A stretch of DNA of 64,000 bases from Sphingobium lactosutens (GCF_013393185.1 NZ_QJQX01000052.1:248001-312000), one strand, 5' to 3'; numbered from the stretch's first letter, positions 8,656 through 18,058 are shown. The notes: generated by a model from the sequence alone, not told the origin. Made by a program: numbers and translations.

Positions 8656-9858
8656 TCAGCCGATCAGCGCCTTCACGCCGGGCAGTTCCTTGCCTTCCAT
8701 CCATTCGAGGAAGGCGCCACCGGCGGTAGAGACGAAGCTGAAATCGGCAGCGACGCCCGCATGGTTGAGCGCCGCGACGGTGTCGCCACCGCCCGCGACC
8801 GAGGTCAGCTGGCCTTCCTTGGTCAAAGCTGCCGCCGTCTTGGCGAGAGCCACCGTGGCCGTGTCGAACGGTGCGATTTCGAACGCGCCGAGCGGCCCGT
8901 TCCACACCAGCGTGCGGCAGTTCTTGAGCGCATCGCCCAGTGCCTCGACAGCGGCGGGACCGACGTCCAGGATCATCTCGTCCTCAGCCACCTCATGCAC
9001 GTTGCAGGTGCGGACCGACGGCGGGTTGGCGGCAAATTCCTTGGCCACGACCACGTCATAGGGGAGATGGATGATGCAGCCGGCGGCTTCCGCCTTGTCG
9101 AAAATCGCTTCGGCCGTATCGCTCAGATCCTTTTCGCACAGCGATTTGCCGACATCGACGCCGCGGGCATAGAGGAAGGTGTTCGCCATGCCGCCGCCGA
9201 TGATCAGATGATCGACCTTGGCGACGAGGTTGTTGAGCACGTCGAGCTTGGTCGACACCTTCGCGCCGCCCACGACAGCCGCAACCGGCTTCACCGGTTC
9301 GCCCAGCGCCGCCTGCAGCGCGTCCAGCTCCTTTTCCATCGAGCGGCCGGCAAAGGAAGGCAGCTTGCGCGCCAGACCTTCGGTCGAGGCGTGCGCGCGG
9401 TGCGCGGCGGAAAAGGCGTCGTTGACGTACATGTCGCCGATCGCGGCCATCGCCTCGACCAGCGCCGGATCATTCTTTTCCTCACCGGCGTGGAAACGGG
9501 TATTTTCGAGGATGGCGATGTCGCCGTTACGCATCACCTTGATGCCGTCGACGGCGGCTTCGCCCTGGCAGTCGGGAATGAACTGCACGTCGCGGCCCAG
9601 CACCTGGGTCAGCGGGCGGGTAATCTTCGACAGCGAGAATTCCGGGTTCTTCTGCCCATTGGGGCGACCGAAATGGGCGAGGATCAGCACCTTGGCGCCA
9701 CGATCGGCCAGTTCCAGCACGGTCGGCATCGCAGCGCGCAGGCGGGTGTCGTCGCTGACCGAGCCATCCTGCATCGGCACGTTCAGGTCTTCGCGCACCA
9801 GCACAACCTTGCCGGCGATGTCGCCCATGTCGTCGAGGGTCTTGAAGGGCTTGGTCAT
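8656..9858 (-). CDS. pgk: phosphoglycerate kinase
   Basis: A 400-residue enzyme of normal length, transferring phosphate from 1,3-bisphosphoglycerate to ADP. Signature [15 protein letters not shown] near residue 20 (substrate loop), [44 protein letters not shown], and nucleotide-site stretches [42 protein letters not shown] and [16 protein letters not shown] are all intact. The ATG at 9858 is preferred to an upstream start at 9888, which falls in a repeat. It lies 144 bp downstream of gap, separated by a terminator-like hairpin and an inverted-repeat element. Confidence 0.97.
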   Translation of the reverse strand: MTKPFKTLDDMGDIAGKVVLVREDLNVPMQDGSVSDDTRLRAAMPTVLELADRGAKVLILAHFGRPNGQKNPEFSLSKITRPLTQVLGRDVQFIPDCQGEAAVDGIKVMRNGDIAILENTRFHAGEEKNDPALVEAMAAIGDMYVNDAFSAAHRAHASTEGLARKLPSFAGRSMEKELDALQAALGEPVKPVAAVVGGAKVSTKLDVLNNLVAKVDHLIIGGGMANTFLYARGVDVGKSLCEKDLSDTAEAIFDKAEAAGCIIHLPYDVVVAKEFAANPPSVRTCNVHEVAEDEMILDVGPAAVEALGDALKNCRTLVWNGPLGAFEIAPFDTATVALAKTAAALTKEGQLTSVAGGGDTVAALNHAGVAADFSFVSTAGGAFLEWMEGKELPGVKALIG

Positions 9859-9882
9859 GTCTTTTCCCCTGATCCTAACAAA

Positions 9883-9965
9883 CGTCATCCCAGCGAAGGC
9901 TGGGATCCCTCTCCCTTTCCCACGGCGAGGAAGAAAGCGAGATCCCAGCTTTCGCTGGGATGACG
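9883..9965. repeat. REP-type inverted repeat, family B (GTCATCCCAGCG type)
   Basis: Two ~27-bp arms in inverted orientation: CGTCATCCCAGCGAAGGCTG... (9883-9909) and ...CAGCTTTCGCTGGGATGACG (9939-9965) flanking ~29 bp. Each arm is itself imperfectly palindromic (CCCAGCGAAGGCTGGG). A diverged single arm of the same family occurs at 51156-51177 inside gspG. Dispersed palindromes of this form are common in intergenic regions of GC-rich Proteobacteria. Confidence 0.85.
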
Positions 9966-9993
9966 GAAAAAGAGGGACAGGTCGCCCTGTCCC
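9966..9993 (-). terminator. intrinsic terminator downstream of gap
   Basis: On the minus strand, GGGACAGG-loop-CCTGTCCC (9993-9974, 8-bp perfect stem, 4-base loop) followed by a TCTTTTTCC tract. It begins 9 bases after the gap stop codon. Confidence 0.85.
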
Positions 9994-10002
9994 CCGAACA
10001 TA

Positions 10003-11013
10003 TTACAGGAACTTCGCCACGACACCCGTGGTGTCGATCATGCGGTTCGAGAAACCCCATTCATTGTCGTACCAGCTGAGCACGCGGACGAGGTTGCCCT
10101 CAATCACGGCCGTTTCCAGGCTGTCGACGGTCGAGCTGCGCGCGTCGCCATTATAGTCGATCGACACCAGCGGCTCGTCCGAATAGCCGAGCACGCCCTT
10201 GAGCGGGCCGGCTTCCGAAGCGGCCTTGAGCAGGCCGTTCACTTCTTCGACGCTGGTTTCGCGGCTGGGGATGAACTTCAGGTCGACGACCGAGACGTTC
10301 GGGGTCGGCACGCGGACCGACGAGCCGTCCAGCTTGCCCTTCAGCGCGGGCAGAACTTCACCCACGGCGCGAGCGGCGCCGGTGGTGGTCGGAATCATCG
10401 ACAGGGCAGCGGCGCGGGCGCGGCGCATGTCCTTGTGGATCTGGTCCAGCGTGTTCTGGTCGTTGGTGTAGCTGTGGATCGTGGTCATGAAGCCGCGCTC
10501 GATGCCGATCGCGTCATGCAGGACCTTCGCCAGCGGGGCGAGGCAGTTGGTGGTGCAGCTGGCGTTCGAGATGACGATGTCATCGGCGGTCAGCGTGTCA
10601 TGGTTGACGCCGAACACGACCGTCTTGTCGACATTGGTGCCGGGCGCAGAGATGACGACGCGCTTGGCGCCGGCGGTCAGGTGGGCGCTGGCCTTGTCCT
10701 TCGTGGTGAAGATGCCGGTGCATTCCAGGGCGATTTCGACGCCCAGTTCCGCGTGCGGCAGGTTTGCGGGGTCGCGCTCCGCCGTCACCTTGATCTTCTT
10801 GCCGTCGACGACCAGGAAATCACCGTCGACGCTGACATCGCCGGCCCAGTTGCCATGGACCGAATCCCGCTTGAACAGCAGGGCGTTGGCTTGAGCATCG
10901 CCCAGATCGTTGATGCTGACCAGTTCCAGGTCATGGTCGGTACGCGACAGGATTGCGCGCGCCACCAGGCGACCGATACGTCCGAAACCGTTAATTGCTA
11001 CCTTCGTTGCCAC
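10003..11013 (-). CDS. gap: type I glyceraldehyde-3-phosphate dehydrogenase
   Basis: A 336-residue NAD-dependent enzyme converting glyceraldehyde 3-phosphate to 1,3-bisphosphoglycerate. N-terminal Rossmann motif [19 protein letters not shown], catalytic Cys in [16 protein letters not shown], substrate-binding [10 protein letters not shown] (His partner), [17 protein letters not shown] and the C-terminal [13 protein letters not shown] are all present. Asp/Asn context after the first strand (SINDL) fits NAD use. It lies 30 bp downstream of tkt on the same strand, so tkt-gap are probably cotranscribed, and ends in its own terminator before pgk. Confidence 0.97.
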   Translation of the reverse strand: MATKVAINGFGRIGRLVARAILSRTDHDLELVSINDLGDAQANALLFKRDSVHGNWAGDVSVDGDFLVVDGKKIKVTAERDPANLPHAELGVEIALECTGIFTTKDKASAHLTAGAKRVVISAPGTNVDKTVVFGVNHDTLTADDIVISNASCTTNCLAPLAKVLHDAIGIERGFMTTIHSYTNDQNTLDQIHKDMRRARAAALSMIPTTTGAARAVGEVLPALKGKLDGSSVRVPTPNVSVVDLKFIPSRETSVEEVNGLLKAASEAGPLKGVLGYSDEPLVSIDYNGDARSSTVDSLETAVIEGNLVRVLSWYDNEWGFSNRMIDTTGVVAKFL

Positions 11014-11043
11014 TGCACTAGCCTCCTGGGTTCTGTTTGTCGG

Positions 11044-13011
11044 TTAGGAATTGAGGGCGGCCGCAACCTGCGGCGCGATCTTGGCGGCGGTCAGGCCGAA
11101 ATGGTCGTAGAGCGCTTCCGCCGGGGCCGACGCGCCGAAGCTGTCGATGCCAAAGCGCAGGCCGTCGAGGCCGGTATAGCGCTCCCAGCCGAAGGTCGTG
11201 CCTGCCTCGATCGAGACGCGCAGCACGTCGGCGGGCAGGATGTCGGCCTTGTAGTCGGCATCCTGCGCATCGAAATGGGCGAAGCTGGGCATGGAAACAA
11301 CGTCGGCGCCGATGCCCTGCTCTTCCAGAGCCTTGGCGGTGGCGACGGCGATCTCGACTTCCGAACCGGTGGCGATCAGCACGACCTTGCGCGCGGCGGT
11401 CGCCGCGACCAGGCGATAGGCGCCCTTGGCCGAAAGATTTTCGCTCTTCTGCGTGCGCAGCTGCGGCAGGTTCTGACGGGTCAGCGCCAGCACCGACGGG
11501 CCGGTCGCATCCTTGAGCGCCAGTTCCCAGCATTCCGCCGTCTCTACGATGTCGGCCGGGCGATAGACGTCGAGGTTCGGGATCATGCGCAGCGACATGA
11601 CATGTTCGATCGGCTGGTGGGTCGGGCCGTCCTCACCCAGACCGATCGAATCGTGGGTCAGGACGTGGATCACGCGCTGCTGCTGGAGCGCCGCGAGGCG
11701 GATGCCGCCGCGCATATAGTCGGAGAAGACCAGGAAGGTGCCGCCATAGGGGATGACGCCGCCATGCAGCGCCATGCCGTTCATGGCGCAGGCCATGCCG
11801 AATTCGCGGATGCCGTAATAGACATAGCGACCCGAATAGTCGTCCTTGGTCAGCGGGCCGGTCGACTTGGTCTTGGTGTTGTTCGAACCGGTAAGGTCGG
11901 CCGAACCGCCCAGCGTTTCGGGCAGCAGATCGTTGATCGCGCCCAGCGCCAGTTCGCTAGCCTTGCGGGTAGCGACCTTCTGGGGGTTGGCGATCAGCGT
12001 GTCGATATAGGCGTCGAGCGAGAAGTCCGCGGGCAGTTCACCCGCCATGCGACGAGAAAATTCCACGCCCTTTTCGTTGCTTGCAAGGCGACCTTCCCAA
12101 GTAGCGCGAACGTCGCGCCCCTTGGCGCCGATCGCCTTCCATGCGTCGGCGATCTCCGCCGGGACGACGAAGGGTTCGGCGGTCCAGCCAAGAAATTCGC
12201 GGGCGGCGGCGACTTCGGCCTCGCCCAGCGCAGAGCCGTGCACGCCCGAGGTGCCTGCCTTGTTCGGCGCGCCATAGCCGATCTTGGTGGCGCAGGCGAC
12301 GATCGAGGGGCGCGGATCGGCAACCGCTTCGGCCAGCGCGCGACGGACGTCGGCCACGTCATGGCCGTCGCACGACACGACATGCCAGCCAGTCGCGGCA
12401 TAACGGGCCAGCACATCTTCGCTGCTCGACAAGTCGACCGCGCCGTCGATGGTGATCTTGTTATCGTCCCACAGCACGATCAGGCGGCCGAGGTTCAGAT
12501 GGCCGGCAAGGCCGATCGCCTCATGGTTGATGCCTTCCATCAGGCAGCCGTCGCCGGCGATCACCCAGGTGCGGTGATCGACCAGATCGTCGCCGAACTG
12601 CGCGTTCAGGTGACGCTCGGCAATCGCCATGCCCACGGCGGTGGCAAGGCCCGAACCCAGCGGGCCGGTGGTCGCTTCGACGCCTGCCAGCTCGAAATTC
12701 TCCGGGTGGCCCGCGCAGGGGCTGTGCAACTGGCGGAAGTTGGCGATGTCCTCAATCGTCGGCTTGGCATAGCCGGTCAGGTGCAGCAGCGAATAGATCA
12801 GCATCGATCCATGGCCCGCCGACAGGACGAAACGGTCGCGGTCGGCCCATTTGGGCTGGGTCGGATCGAACTTCAGATAATCACCGAACAGGACGGTCGC
12901 CACATCGGCCATGCCCATCGGCATGCCCGGATGGCCGCTGTTGGCGGCCTGCACGGCGTCCATGGACAGCGCCCGGATGGCGTTGGCGAGCGACTTTTCG
13001 GAAACGGTCAT
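11044..13011 (-). CDS. tkt: transketolase
   Basis: A 655-residue thiamine-diphosphate enzyme of the pentose phosphate pathway. Features in order: substrate His in ANSGHPGMPMGMADVATVLF, HGSMLIYSLLHLTGY, the TPP/Mg motif GDGCLMEGINHEAIGLAGHL to LIVLWDDNKITIDG, and the central and C-terminal domains with YYGIREFGMACAMNGMALHGG, THDSIGLGEDGPTHQPIEH and the closing VEAGTTFGWERYTGLDG. The chosen ATG (13011) gives the usual MTVSEKSLANAIRALSMDA start; an in-frame ATG at 13104 exists upstream, and neither has a clear ribosome site. Transketolase heading a gap operon links Calvin-type/pentose and glycolytic carbon flow. Confidence 0.96.
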   Translation of the reverse strand: MTVSEKSLANAIRALSMDAVQAANSGHPGMPMGMADVATVLFGDYLKFDPTQPKWADRDRFVLSAGHGSMLIYSLLHLTGYAKPTIEDIANFRQLHSPCAGHPENFELAGVEATTGPLGSGLATAVGMAIAERHLNAQFGDDLVDHRTWVIAGDGCLMEGINHEAIGLAGHLNLGRLIVLWDDNKITIDGAVDLSSSEDVLARYAATGWHVVSCDGHDVADVRRALAEAVADPRPSIVACATKIGYGAPNKAGTSGVHGSALGEAEVAAAREFLGWTAEPFVVPAEIADAWKAIGAKGRDVRATWEGRLASNEKGVEFSRRMAGELPADFSLDAYIDTLIANPQKVATRKASELALGAINDLLPETLGGSADLTGSNNTKTKSTGPLTKDDYSGRYVYYGIREFGMACAMNGMALHGGVIPYGGTFLVFSDYMRGGIRLAALQQQRVIHVLTHDSIGLGEDGPTHQPIEHVMSLRMIPNLDVYRPADIVETAECWELALKDATGPSVLALTRQNLPQLRTQKSENLSAKGAYRLVAATAARKVVLIATGSEVEIAVATAKALEEQGIGADVVSMPSFAHFDAQDADYKADILPADVLRVSIEAGTTFGWERYTGLDGLRFGIDSFGASAPAEALYDHFGLTAAKIAPQVAAALNS

Positions 13012-13189
13012 CTTGGGCGGGCGTCTTTCCTGAGCAGGCGTAAGGACGGCCCGCACGCTGGCGGGCGAGTCGAGTTGGGCCTCCTTTGTCGCGTCAAGCC
13101 CCATGCGTCAACCATCGCAGGGGGCAAAGCCGCGCCGAACCGCCCGATCCCGGCTTTCACGCGTGCTCGCCTTTCGCTATGGGTGAGTC

Positions 13190-13384
13190 ATGGCTAGCGA
13201 GCGCATGATGCAGGCGATCGGCACGCTGGAGCGTGCGGTCGGCCGGCTCGAACAGGAAGTGGCCGACATCGTCGCGGCCGCCCGATCCCCCTCCACACCC
13301 GGCATAGACGTGCCTGCGGCCCATGCGGCGCTGCGGTCGCTGGACGATTTGATCGAGGATCTGAAGGGGCGAACCCATGGCTGA
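13190..13384 (+). CDS. small hypothetical protein upstream of zapA
   Basis: A 64-residue, mostly helical acidic protein (MASERMMQAIGTLERAVGRL, then EQEVADIVAAAR and a C-terminal helix AHAALRSLDDLIEDLKGR). The heptad-like spacing of hydrophobic residues suggests a short coiled coil. Its stop overlaps the zapA start region by 8 bases, which implies translational coupling and a possible link to the divisome. I know no assigned function. The ribosome site is weak and a downstream ATG at 13205 is an alternative start. Confidence 0.7.
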   Translation: MASERMMQAIGTLERAVGRLEQEVADIVAAARSPSTPGIDVPAAHAALRSLDDLIEDLKGRTHG

Positions 13385-13712
13385 CACCACATTGCACATT
13401 GCCGGTCGCCAATATGACATCGTCGTTCGCGACGGAGAGGAACAGCATCTCGCCCGCCTCGCCAAGATGATCGAGGAAAAAGCGCGCGTGGCGCAACGCT
13501 CCACCCCCGGCCTTACCGAAGTGCGCACCTTGCTGTTCGCCGCCCTCTTCCTGGCCGACGAACTCAACGACCGGCGGCGCGAACTGGCCGGCCGGCAGGA
13601 GGCGCTGGCGCTGGAGGCCGATGACGAGGCAGCGGTCCGCGCGATTGAAGCTCTCGCCGCGCGGATAGAAAAGCTGCGCGACGGGCTTGCCGCACCCGCC
13701 GCGAGCGCCTAG
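13377..13712 (+). CDS. zapA: cell division protein ZapA
   Basis: A 111-residue protein. N-terminal TTLHIAGRQYDIVVRDGEEQHLARLAKMIEEKA is the ZapA globular domain, then a long charged helix (residues ~60-105) forms the coiled coil through which ZapA tetramerises and cross-links FtsZ filaments at midcell. Immediately followed by 6S RNA and then fau, the order known in many Proteobacteria, which supports both this call and the RNA call. Confidence 0.9.
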   Translation: MADTTLHIAGRQYDIVVRDGEEQHLARLAKMIEEKARVAQRSTPGLTEVRTLLFAALFLADELNDRRRELAGRQEALALEADDEAAVRAIEALAARIEKLRDGLAAPAASA

Positions 13713-13718
13713 ATTAGC

Positions 13719-13883
13719 GGTGACGGGCACTGCGCGGCACGAGCTTTAGCGAACATCCCTGAGGCGATAATCACATCCAAGGGGGCTGTCCCTGGCCGGA
13801 CCCTGGTCCGAACTACATGGTCCCCACCTGACGTTGAGGCGTCAGAGGATTTTCCAGCAAACGACCGAGGCGGTCCCGTCACC
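13719..13883 (+). ncRNA. ssrS: 6S RNA
   Basis: The ~200-bp space between zapA and fau is the standard 6S location in Proteobacteria. Ends are set by a closing stem, GGTGACGGG (13719-13727) with CCCGTCACC (13875-13883), giving ~165 nt. Inside lie the irregular long-hairpin arms expected of 6S, including CTGGCCGGACC/GGTCC segments and the unpaired central region. 6S RNA binds sigma-70 RNA polymerase in stationary phase. Exact ends are inferred from the stem. Confidence 0.85.
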
Positions 13884-13915
13884 CTCCTCCGCCTTCCAGC
13901 CACCTGAATAGGGTC

Positions 13916-14506
13916 ATGATGAGCGACGACATGCTGGCCGCCGACAAGACGACATTGCGCGCCCTTGCCCGGGACAGGCGACGGAATTTCGTCGCCACGA
14001 TCGATCCGCTGGCACACCGGCTGGCGTTCAAGATGATCCCCTCTCCCCTCGCCCGCCATCTGGAACCGGCGAAGGTTGTCGCGCTCTATATGGGCCTGGA
14101 TGAAGAAGCGCCCGCCCAGCGGCTGGCGGCGCAATTGCAGGCGATGGGCAAGATTGTCGCCCTGCCGCGCGTGCTCGATCGCCTCGGCAGCATGGATTTC
14201 CTCGAATGGCAACCGGAGGACCAGCTCGTCCCCGGCCCTTTCCGCACCAGCCATCCCGAACCGAAAGGCGCGCCGGTCCTCCCCGACGCCATCATCGCGC
14301 CGCTGGTCGGCTTCGACCGCGGGATGAACCGGCTGGGCCAGGGCGGCGGCTATTATGACCGCGCCTTCGCCCGCTTTCCCGATGCGCTCCGTGTCGGCCT
14401 CGCCTGGTCGGCGCAGGAAATCGACGCAGTGCCGGTCGATCCCTGGGATCTGCCGCTGCATGCCATCCTGACCGAGGTCGAACTAATCGAGGGGCCGGAA
14501 CTGTGA
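13916..14506 (+). CDS. fau: 5-formyltetrahydrofolate cyclo-ligase
   Basis: A 196-residue ATP-dependent enzyme (5,10-methenyl-THF synthetase) that recycles 5-formyl-THF. Typical stretches: an N-terminal K-x-x-LR-x-x-R motif (KTTLRALARDRR), VVALYMGLDEEAP, and the phosphate-binding signature LVGFDRGMNRLGQGGGYYDRAFAR near residue 140. Two adjacent ATGs (13916, 13919) are possible starts. Directly downstream of 6S RNA, as in other Proteobacteria, and its stop overlaps the following gene as GTGA. Confidence 0.95.
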   Translation: MMSDDMLAADKTTLRALARDRRRNFVATIDPLAHRLAFKMIPSPLARHLEPAKVVALYMGLDEEAPAQRLAAQLQAMGKIVALPRVLDRLGSMDFLEWQPEDQLVPGPFRTSHPEPKGAPVLPDAIIAPLVGFDRGMNRLGQGGGYYDRAFARFPDALRVGLAWSAQEIDAVPVDPWDLPLHAILTEVELIEGPEL

Positions 14507-14745
14507 GCATCGACCCGCGCCATTATCACCAGCCCAGCTGGCGCAAGCCCGTGGGTATGCTGACGATCATCGGCCTGATCCTGCTCTGGGCGGTGCTGGT
14601 CGCCAGCCTGTCCGGCCCGATCGGCGCGTTGCCGATGTGGGTGCAGGTTCCCGTCTATGGGGTGTCGGGGATCGTCTGGATCTGGCTATTGCCGCTCCGC
14701 CGGCTGCTGGTCTGGATGGAAACGGGGCGCTGGCGGCGCGGTTAG
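14503..14745 (+). CDS. DUF2842 small membrane protein
   Basis: An 80-residue protein with two transmembrane segments (residues ~18-37 and ~46-66), a short N-terminal SWRKPVGML lead typical of the DUF2842 family, and a basic C terminus (ETGRWRRG). Start is GTG overlapping the fau stop (GTGA), so it is translationally coupled to fau. Function unknown; inner-membrane location is predicted from the helices. Confidence 0.85.
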   Translation: MSIDPRHYHQPSWRKPVGMLTIIGLILLWAVLVASLSGPIGALPMWVQVPVYGVSGIVWIWLLPLRRLLVWMETGRWRRG

Positions 14746-14997
14746 TCCGTGACAATTTCCGGGCGAATCATTATTGATCCGTTGAGTTAGCGTAACGGAG
14801 CACCGGCATCGGCCCGGCCTTCCGCGCTACCGGACGGAGTGCGACGCCATGACGATCGTGCCATCGCTGTCCCCAACGCGCCTGACGCGCGCCTTTGCCG
14901 TCCCTGCCATTCTTCCCTTCCCCCGATCGAGCGGCGCCACCCCGCTTCGCATGTCTTCGCCGTTGGTGGCTTGGACCCACTGGTACAGGAGACGGTG

Positions 14998-15729
14998 ATG
15001 GTTGGATTGGGCAAGCGGCTCTTCGCTGAAACATTGGGAACATTCTGGCTGGTGTTCGGCGGCTGCGGCAGCGCGGTGCTGGCCGCCGCCTTTCCGGACG
15101 TCGGCATCGGCCTGCTGGGCGTCAGCCTGGCGTTCGGACTGACGGTGCTGACCATGGCCTATTCGATCGGCCATATTTCGGGCTGCCACCTGAACCCGGC
15201 GGTCACGGTCGGCCTTTGGGCAGGCGGCCGCTTTCCGGTGCGCGACATAGCACCTTATATCGTCGCGCAGGTGGTGGGCGCGGTGGTAGCGGCGGCTTTG
15301 CTGTTGTTCATCGCCAGCGGCCATCCCGATTTCGCACTGGCGGACAATGGGCTGGCGGTCAACGGCTATGGCGTGCAGTCGCCGGGCGGCTACACGCTGG
15401 CATCCGGGCTGGCGATCGAACTGGTCCTCACCTTCGGTTTCCTGTCGGTGATTCTCGGCGCAACCGACACACGGGCGCCGGTCGGCTTCGCGCCGATCGC
15501 GATCGGGCTGGCGCTGACCCTCATTCACCTGATCAGCATTCCCGTGACCAATACATCGGTCAATCCGGCGCGCAGCACGGGACCGGCGCTGCTGGTCGGC
15601 GGCCTGGCGATGCAACAGCTCTGGCTCTTCTGGATTGCGCCGATCCTGGGCGCGCTCATCGCAGGCGGGGTCTATCGCTGGCTGGCCACCGAACCGCTGC
15701 CACCTGCCGTGACTGGCGGAGAGCTATAG
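14998..15729 (+). CDS. aqpZ: aquaporin Z
   Basis: A 243-residue water channel of the MIP family with six transmembrane helices and both NPA half-helix motifs: [13 protein letters not shown] (first) and [16 protein letters not shown] (second, with the NPAR selectivity-filter arginine). The start [19 protein letters not shown] is typical of AqpZ. The ATG at 14998 has a strong AGGAGA ribosome site 6 bases upstream; the open frame extends upstream to 14839 but without start signals. Conserved HIS residue in SGCHLNPA and small residues fit a water-selective pore. Confidence 0.95.
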   Translation: MVGLGKRLFAETLGTFWLVFGGCGSAVLAAAFPDVGIGLLGVSLAFGLTVLTMAYSIGHISGCHLNPAVTVGLWAGGRFPVRDIAPYIVAQVVGAVVAAALLLFIASGHPDFALADNGLAVNGYGVQSPGGYTLASGLAIELVLTFGFLSVILGATDTRAPVGFAPIAIGLALTLIHLISIPVTNTSVNPARSTGPALLVGGLAMQQLWLFWIAPILGALIAGGVYRWLATEPLPPAVTGGEL

Positions 15730-15812
15730 GGAAGCCATGGGGCTGGCGTCCTTCGGGACGCTGGCCGACAAAATGAATATATCGGGGAAATTCACCTTCC
15801 GGTCGGGGAAGG

Positions 15813-15889
15813 TGGCGCGAGTGACGGGGCTCGAACCCGCGACCTCCGGCGTGACAGGCCGGCACTCTAACCAACTGAGCTACACCCGC
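15813..15889 (-). tRNA. tRNA-Asp (GTC), copy 1
   Basis: 77 nt including encoded CCA. Acceptor GCGGGTG pairs with CACTCGC (one G-T pair), D-arm GCTCAGTTGGTTAGAGT, anticodon loop CTGTCAC with anticodon GTC, T-arm GGGTTCGAGCCC. Identical to copies at 15969-16045 and 16127-16203. Confidence 0.97.
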
Positions 15890-15968
15890 GCAGGGCGTGC
15901 GACCTGTTCGGCCCAAAGGCCACCGGCGGCTGCAAATCCGGTGAAATTCACCTTCCGGTCAAGGAAGG

Positions 15969-16045
15969 TGGCGCGAGTGACGGGGCTCGAACCCGCGACC
16001 TCCGGCGTGACAGGCCGGCACTCTAACCAACTGAGCTACACCCGC
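15969..16045 (-). tRNA. tRNA-Asp (GTC), copy 2
   Basis: Second identical copy with CCA encoded. The 25 bases after its 3' end (ttcaccttccggtc block) are nearly the same as after copy 1, indicating a recent tandem duplication of a ~156-bp unit. Confidence 0.97.
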
Positions 16046-16126
16046 GCAGGGTGGCATCTTTCGTGACACGAACGTCACCAGACGATGCATATCTTCTACA
16101 CCATTCCCACCTTCCTGCAAGGAAAG

Positions 16127-16203
16127 TGGCGCGAGTGACGGGGCTCGAACCCGCGACCTCCGGCGTGACAGGCCGGCACTCTAACCAACTGAGCTACACC
16201 CGC
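16127..16203 (-). tRNA. tRNA-Asp (GTC), copy 3
   Basis: Third identical copy, promoter-proximal if the three are cotranscribed leftward. Its 3' flank is a diverged form of the flank of the other two copies. Confidence 0.97.
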
Positions 16204-16245
16204 GTTTGGTGTGGAAGCGCCGTCTATGAGCGTCCGCCGATGCTG

Positions 16246-17400
16246 TCAACCGTCCGCAACATCAGTTTCATCTTTCTCGTCATTTTCTTTGCGGCGCGAC
16301 ACGGTCAGCGTCCCCTGCTCGAACAGGAAACCGGCAATATCCGGCGTTCCCGCCGCCGAGATCACGGTCTGGAGGATGATGAGCAAGGGCACGGCCAGCA
16401 GCGCGCCCGGCGTTCCCCACACCCATCCCCAGAAGGTCAGCGACACGAGAATCAGCAGCGGGTTCATCGTCAGCCGCCGGCCGAGCAGCAGCGGCGTGAT
16501 GACATTGGCCTCCACCAGATGGAAACCGACCTGAAGCCCGGCAGGCAACAGCGCGACATAGACGTCGTCGAACACCATCAGGCCGCCCAGACCCAGCAGC
16601 ACTGCCGCCAGCATCGGCCCGAAATAGGGAATGAAGTTCAGCAGGGCGACGATGCCGCCCCACATCAGCGGCGACGGCATGCCGATCACCCAGAGCGCGA
16701 TCGCAACCGCCAGCCCCAGGCACAGGTTGATGGTGGCGATGGTGATGACATAGGCCGACGTCGCGTCGACCACATTCTGGATCACCCGCGCCACCGCCAT
16801 CGCCCCGTCGAAACTGCCACGACTGTTGATCGTGCGGCGGCGCAGCTTGGTCCAGCCGGCGAGGAAGAAATAGATGATGAGCAGCGCGAACACCATCTGG
16901 ATGATCGCGGACGGCGCGGATGTCGCTGCGAATTGCAGCAGCGACCGGGGCGCTTCCACCGCCGCCGTCTGCGCCGCCGCGACCGGCCCTGTCGCCAGCA
17001 TCTGCACGGTTTCGTCGACGAAGCGCTGAAGATTGGAATAGAAGTCGATGAGCGGCGCCAGGTTCGTCTGGATCTGCGGCAGCCGCTGGGGCAGGATGCG
17101 GAACCAGTCGGTCGCCGGCACCACGATCAGCACCAGCGCGGTATTGGCGACCAGCAGAAAACCGACCACGGCAATCAACGCCGCCAGGCCCGACGGCAAT
17201 CCACGCCGTTCCATCCATTCGAGCAGCGGCACCAGCGCGATCGCGATCACCAGCGCGGCGGTCAGCGGCAGGAAGAATTCCGCCCCGGCCCGCAAGGCGA
17301 ACGGCAGCGCAAGGATCAGCCCGATTCCCGACGTCAGCGCGATCGACGCCAGCAGACGATCGCGCCGCCGATTGATTTCCTGCTGTTCCGCCGGTGTCAC
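16246..17400 (-). CDS. AI-2E family transporter (PerM-like)
   Basis: About 384 residues with the AI-2E/UPF0118 layout: paired N-terminal helices (IALTSGIGLILALPFAL and AALVIAIALVPLLEWMERR), further TM pair around GLAALIAVVGFLLVANTALVL, a long amphipathic periplasmic region, then five C-terminal helices with the family motif GGIVALLNFIPYFGPMLAAV and HLVEANVITPLLLGRRLTMNPL. Family members export small molecules or act as Na+/H+ antiporters; substrate unknown. Start is uncertain: GTG at 17400 (used here) or TTG at 17424, which has a GGGAAG ribosome-like site. Lies upstream of the tRNA-Asp cluster on the same strand. Confidence 0.88.
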   Translation of the reverse strand: MTPAEQQEINRRRDRLLASIALTSGIGLILALPFALRAGAEFFLPLTAALVIAIALVPLLEWMERRGLPSGLAALIAVVGFLLVANTALVLIVVPATDWFRILPQRLPQIQTNLAPLIDFYSNLQRFVDETVQMLATGPVAAAQTAAVEAPRSLLQFAATSAPSAIIQMVFALLIIYFFLAGWTKLRRRTINSRGSFDGAMAVARVIQNVVDATSAYVITIATINLCLGLAVAIALWVIGMPSPLMWGGIVALLNFIPYFGPMLAAVLLGLGGLMVFDDVYVALLPAGLQVGFHLVEANVITPLLLGRRLTMNPLLILVSLTFWGWVWGTPGALLAVPLLIILQTVISAAGTPDIAGFLFEQGTLTVSRRKENDEKDETDVADG

Positions 17401-17575
17401 GCCTGATTCTCTTCGCCCGCTCAATATCTTCCCGATGTGCGCCGGGCGATGGACGGCGTCAATTTACAATGCTCGTCACGGCTTTTGTCGTCGGCCACAG
17501 GGAAAACAGGGGCTTAACCAATTGTTCGGTATCCGCCGCTATGCCACAGGTTGGGGATATGAACCGGGGCAGACA

Positions 17576-18058
17576 ATGAAGGCACGGACGGGGGTACGTA
17601 CTGGGGCATGGCTGGGCGCGATCGCCAGCCTCGGCGCAACTAGCTCCGTGACGGCGCAACAGCCGCTGCGGCTCGACACCCAGATGTTCGTCGAGCGAAC
17701 CACCACCGACCTCAATGGTCGTCCGCGCCGTGTGCTCGCCAGCGCGAATCGCCTCCAGCCCGGCGACCAGCTGATCGTACTGCTCAACTGGCGTAATGAG
17801 GGGAGCATGCCGCTCCGCGACGCCGCCGTCACCCGCGCCCTGCCGCGCGGGCAGGAACTGGACCTCGACGATCCCGCCATGCAGATCTCGGTCGATGGCG
17901 GCGCGCATTGGGGCCGGCTCGATCAGTTCATACTGCCGACGCCGCTCGGCGGTACCCGCCGGGCCGTCGCTTCCGACGTCACCCATGTCCGCTGGACGCT
18001 GCCCGACGCCGCGGCAGGCCAGACGGGCCGCATCAGTTATCGCGCGACCATCCGATAG
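17576..18058 (+). CDS. exported hypothetical protein with conserved-repeat (DUF11-like) domain
   Basis: A 160-residue protein with a signal peptide (to ~residue 26, cleavage near SSVTAQQ). The mature part has the beta-rich pattern of DUF11-like extracellular domains: RLQPGDQLIVLLNWRNEGSM, then LRDAAVTRALPRGQELDLDD, and a final RWTLPDAAAGQTGRISYRATIR strand. These read like Ig-like strands describing deviation from a duct of polar and hydrophobic alternation. Function unknown; likely periplasmic or outer-surface. No neighbour in an obvious operon; the methyltransferase gene follows after 76 bp. Confidence 0.7.
   Translation: MKARTGVRTGAWLGAIASLGATSSVTAQQPLRLDTQMFVERTTTDLNGRPRRVLASANRLQPGDQLIVLLNWRNEGSMPLRDAAVTRALPRGQELDLDDPAMQISVDGGAHWGRLDQFILPTPLGGTRRAVASDVTHVRWTLPDAAAGQTGRISYRATIR

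Noticed and set aside
9883..9965. Inverted repeats as ends of an insertion sequence
   Set aside because: Only 83 bp with no transposase and no target duplication seen; fits a REP-type palindrome.
10435..13197. 920-codon plus-strand open frame antisense to tkt and gap
   Set aside because: Arg/His/Asp/Gly-rich shadow of the highly biased GC3 codons of two clear genes on the other strand; no ribosome site or domain.
15813..16203. Regular ~77-bp repeats with ~80-bp spacing, suggesting a CRISPR-like array
   Set aside because: The repeats are complete tRNA-Asp genes with cloverleaf and CCA; no cas genes.
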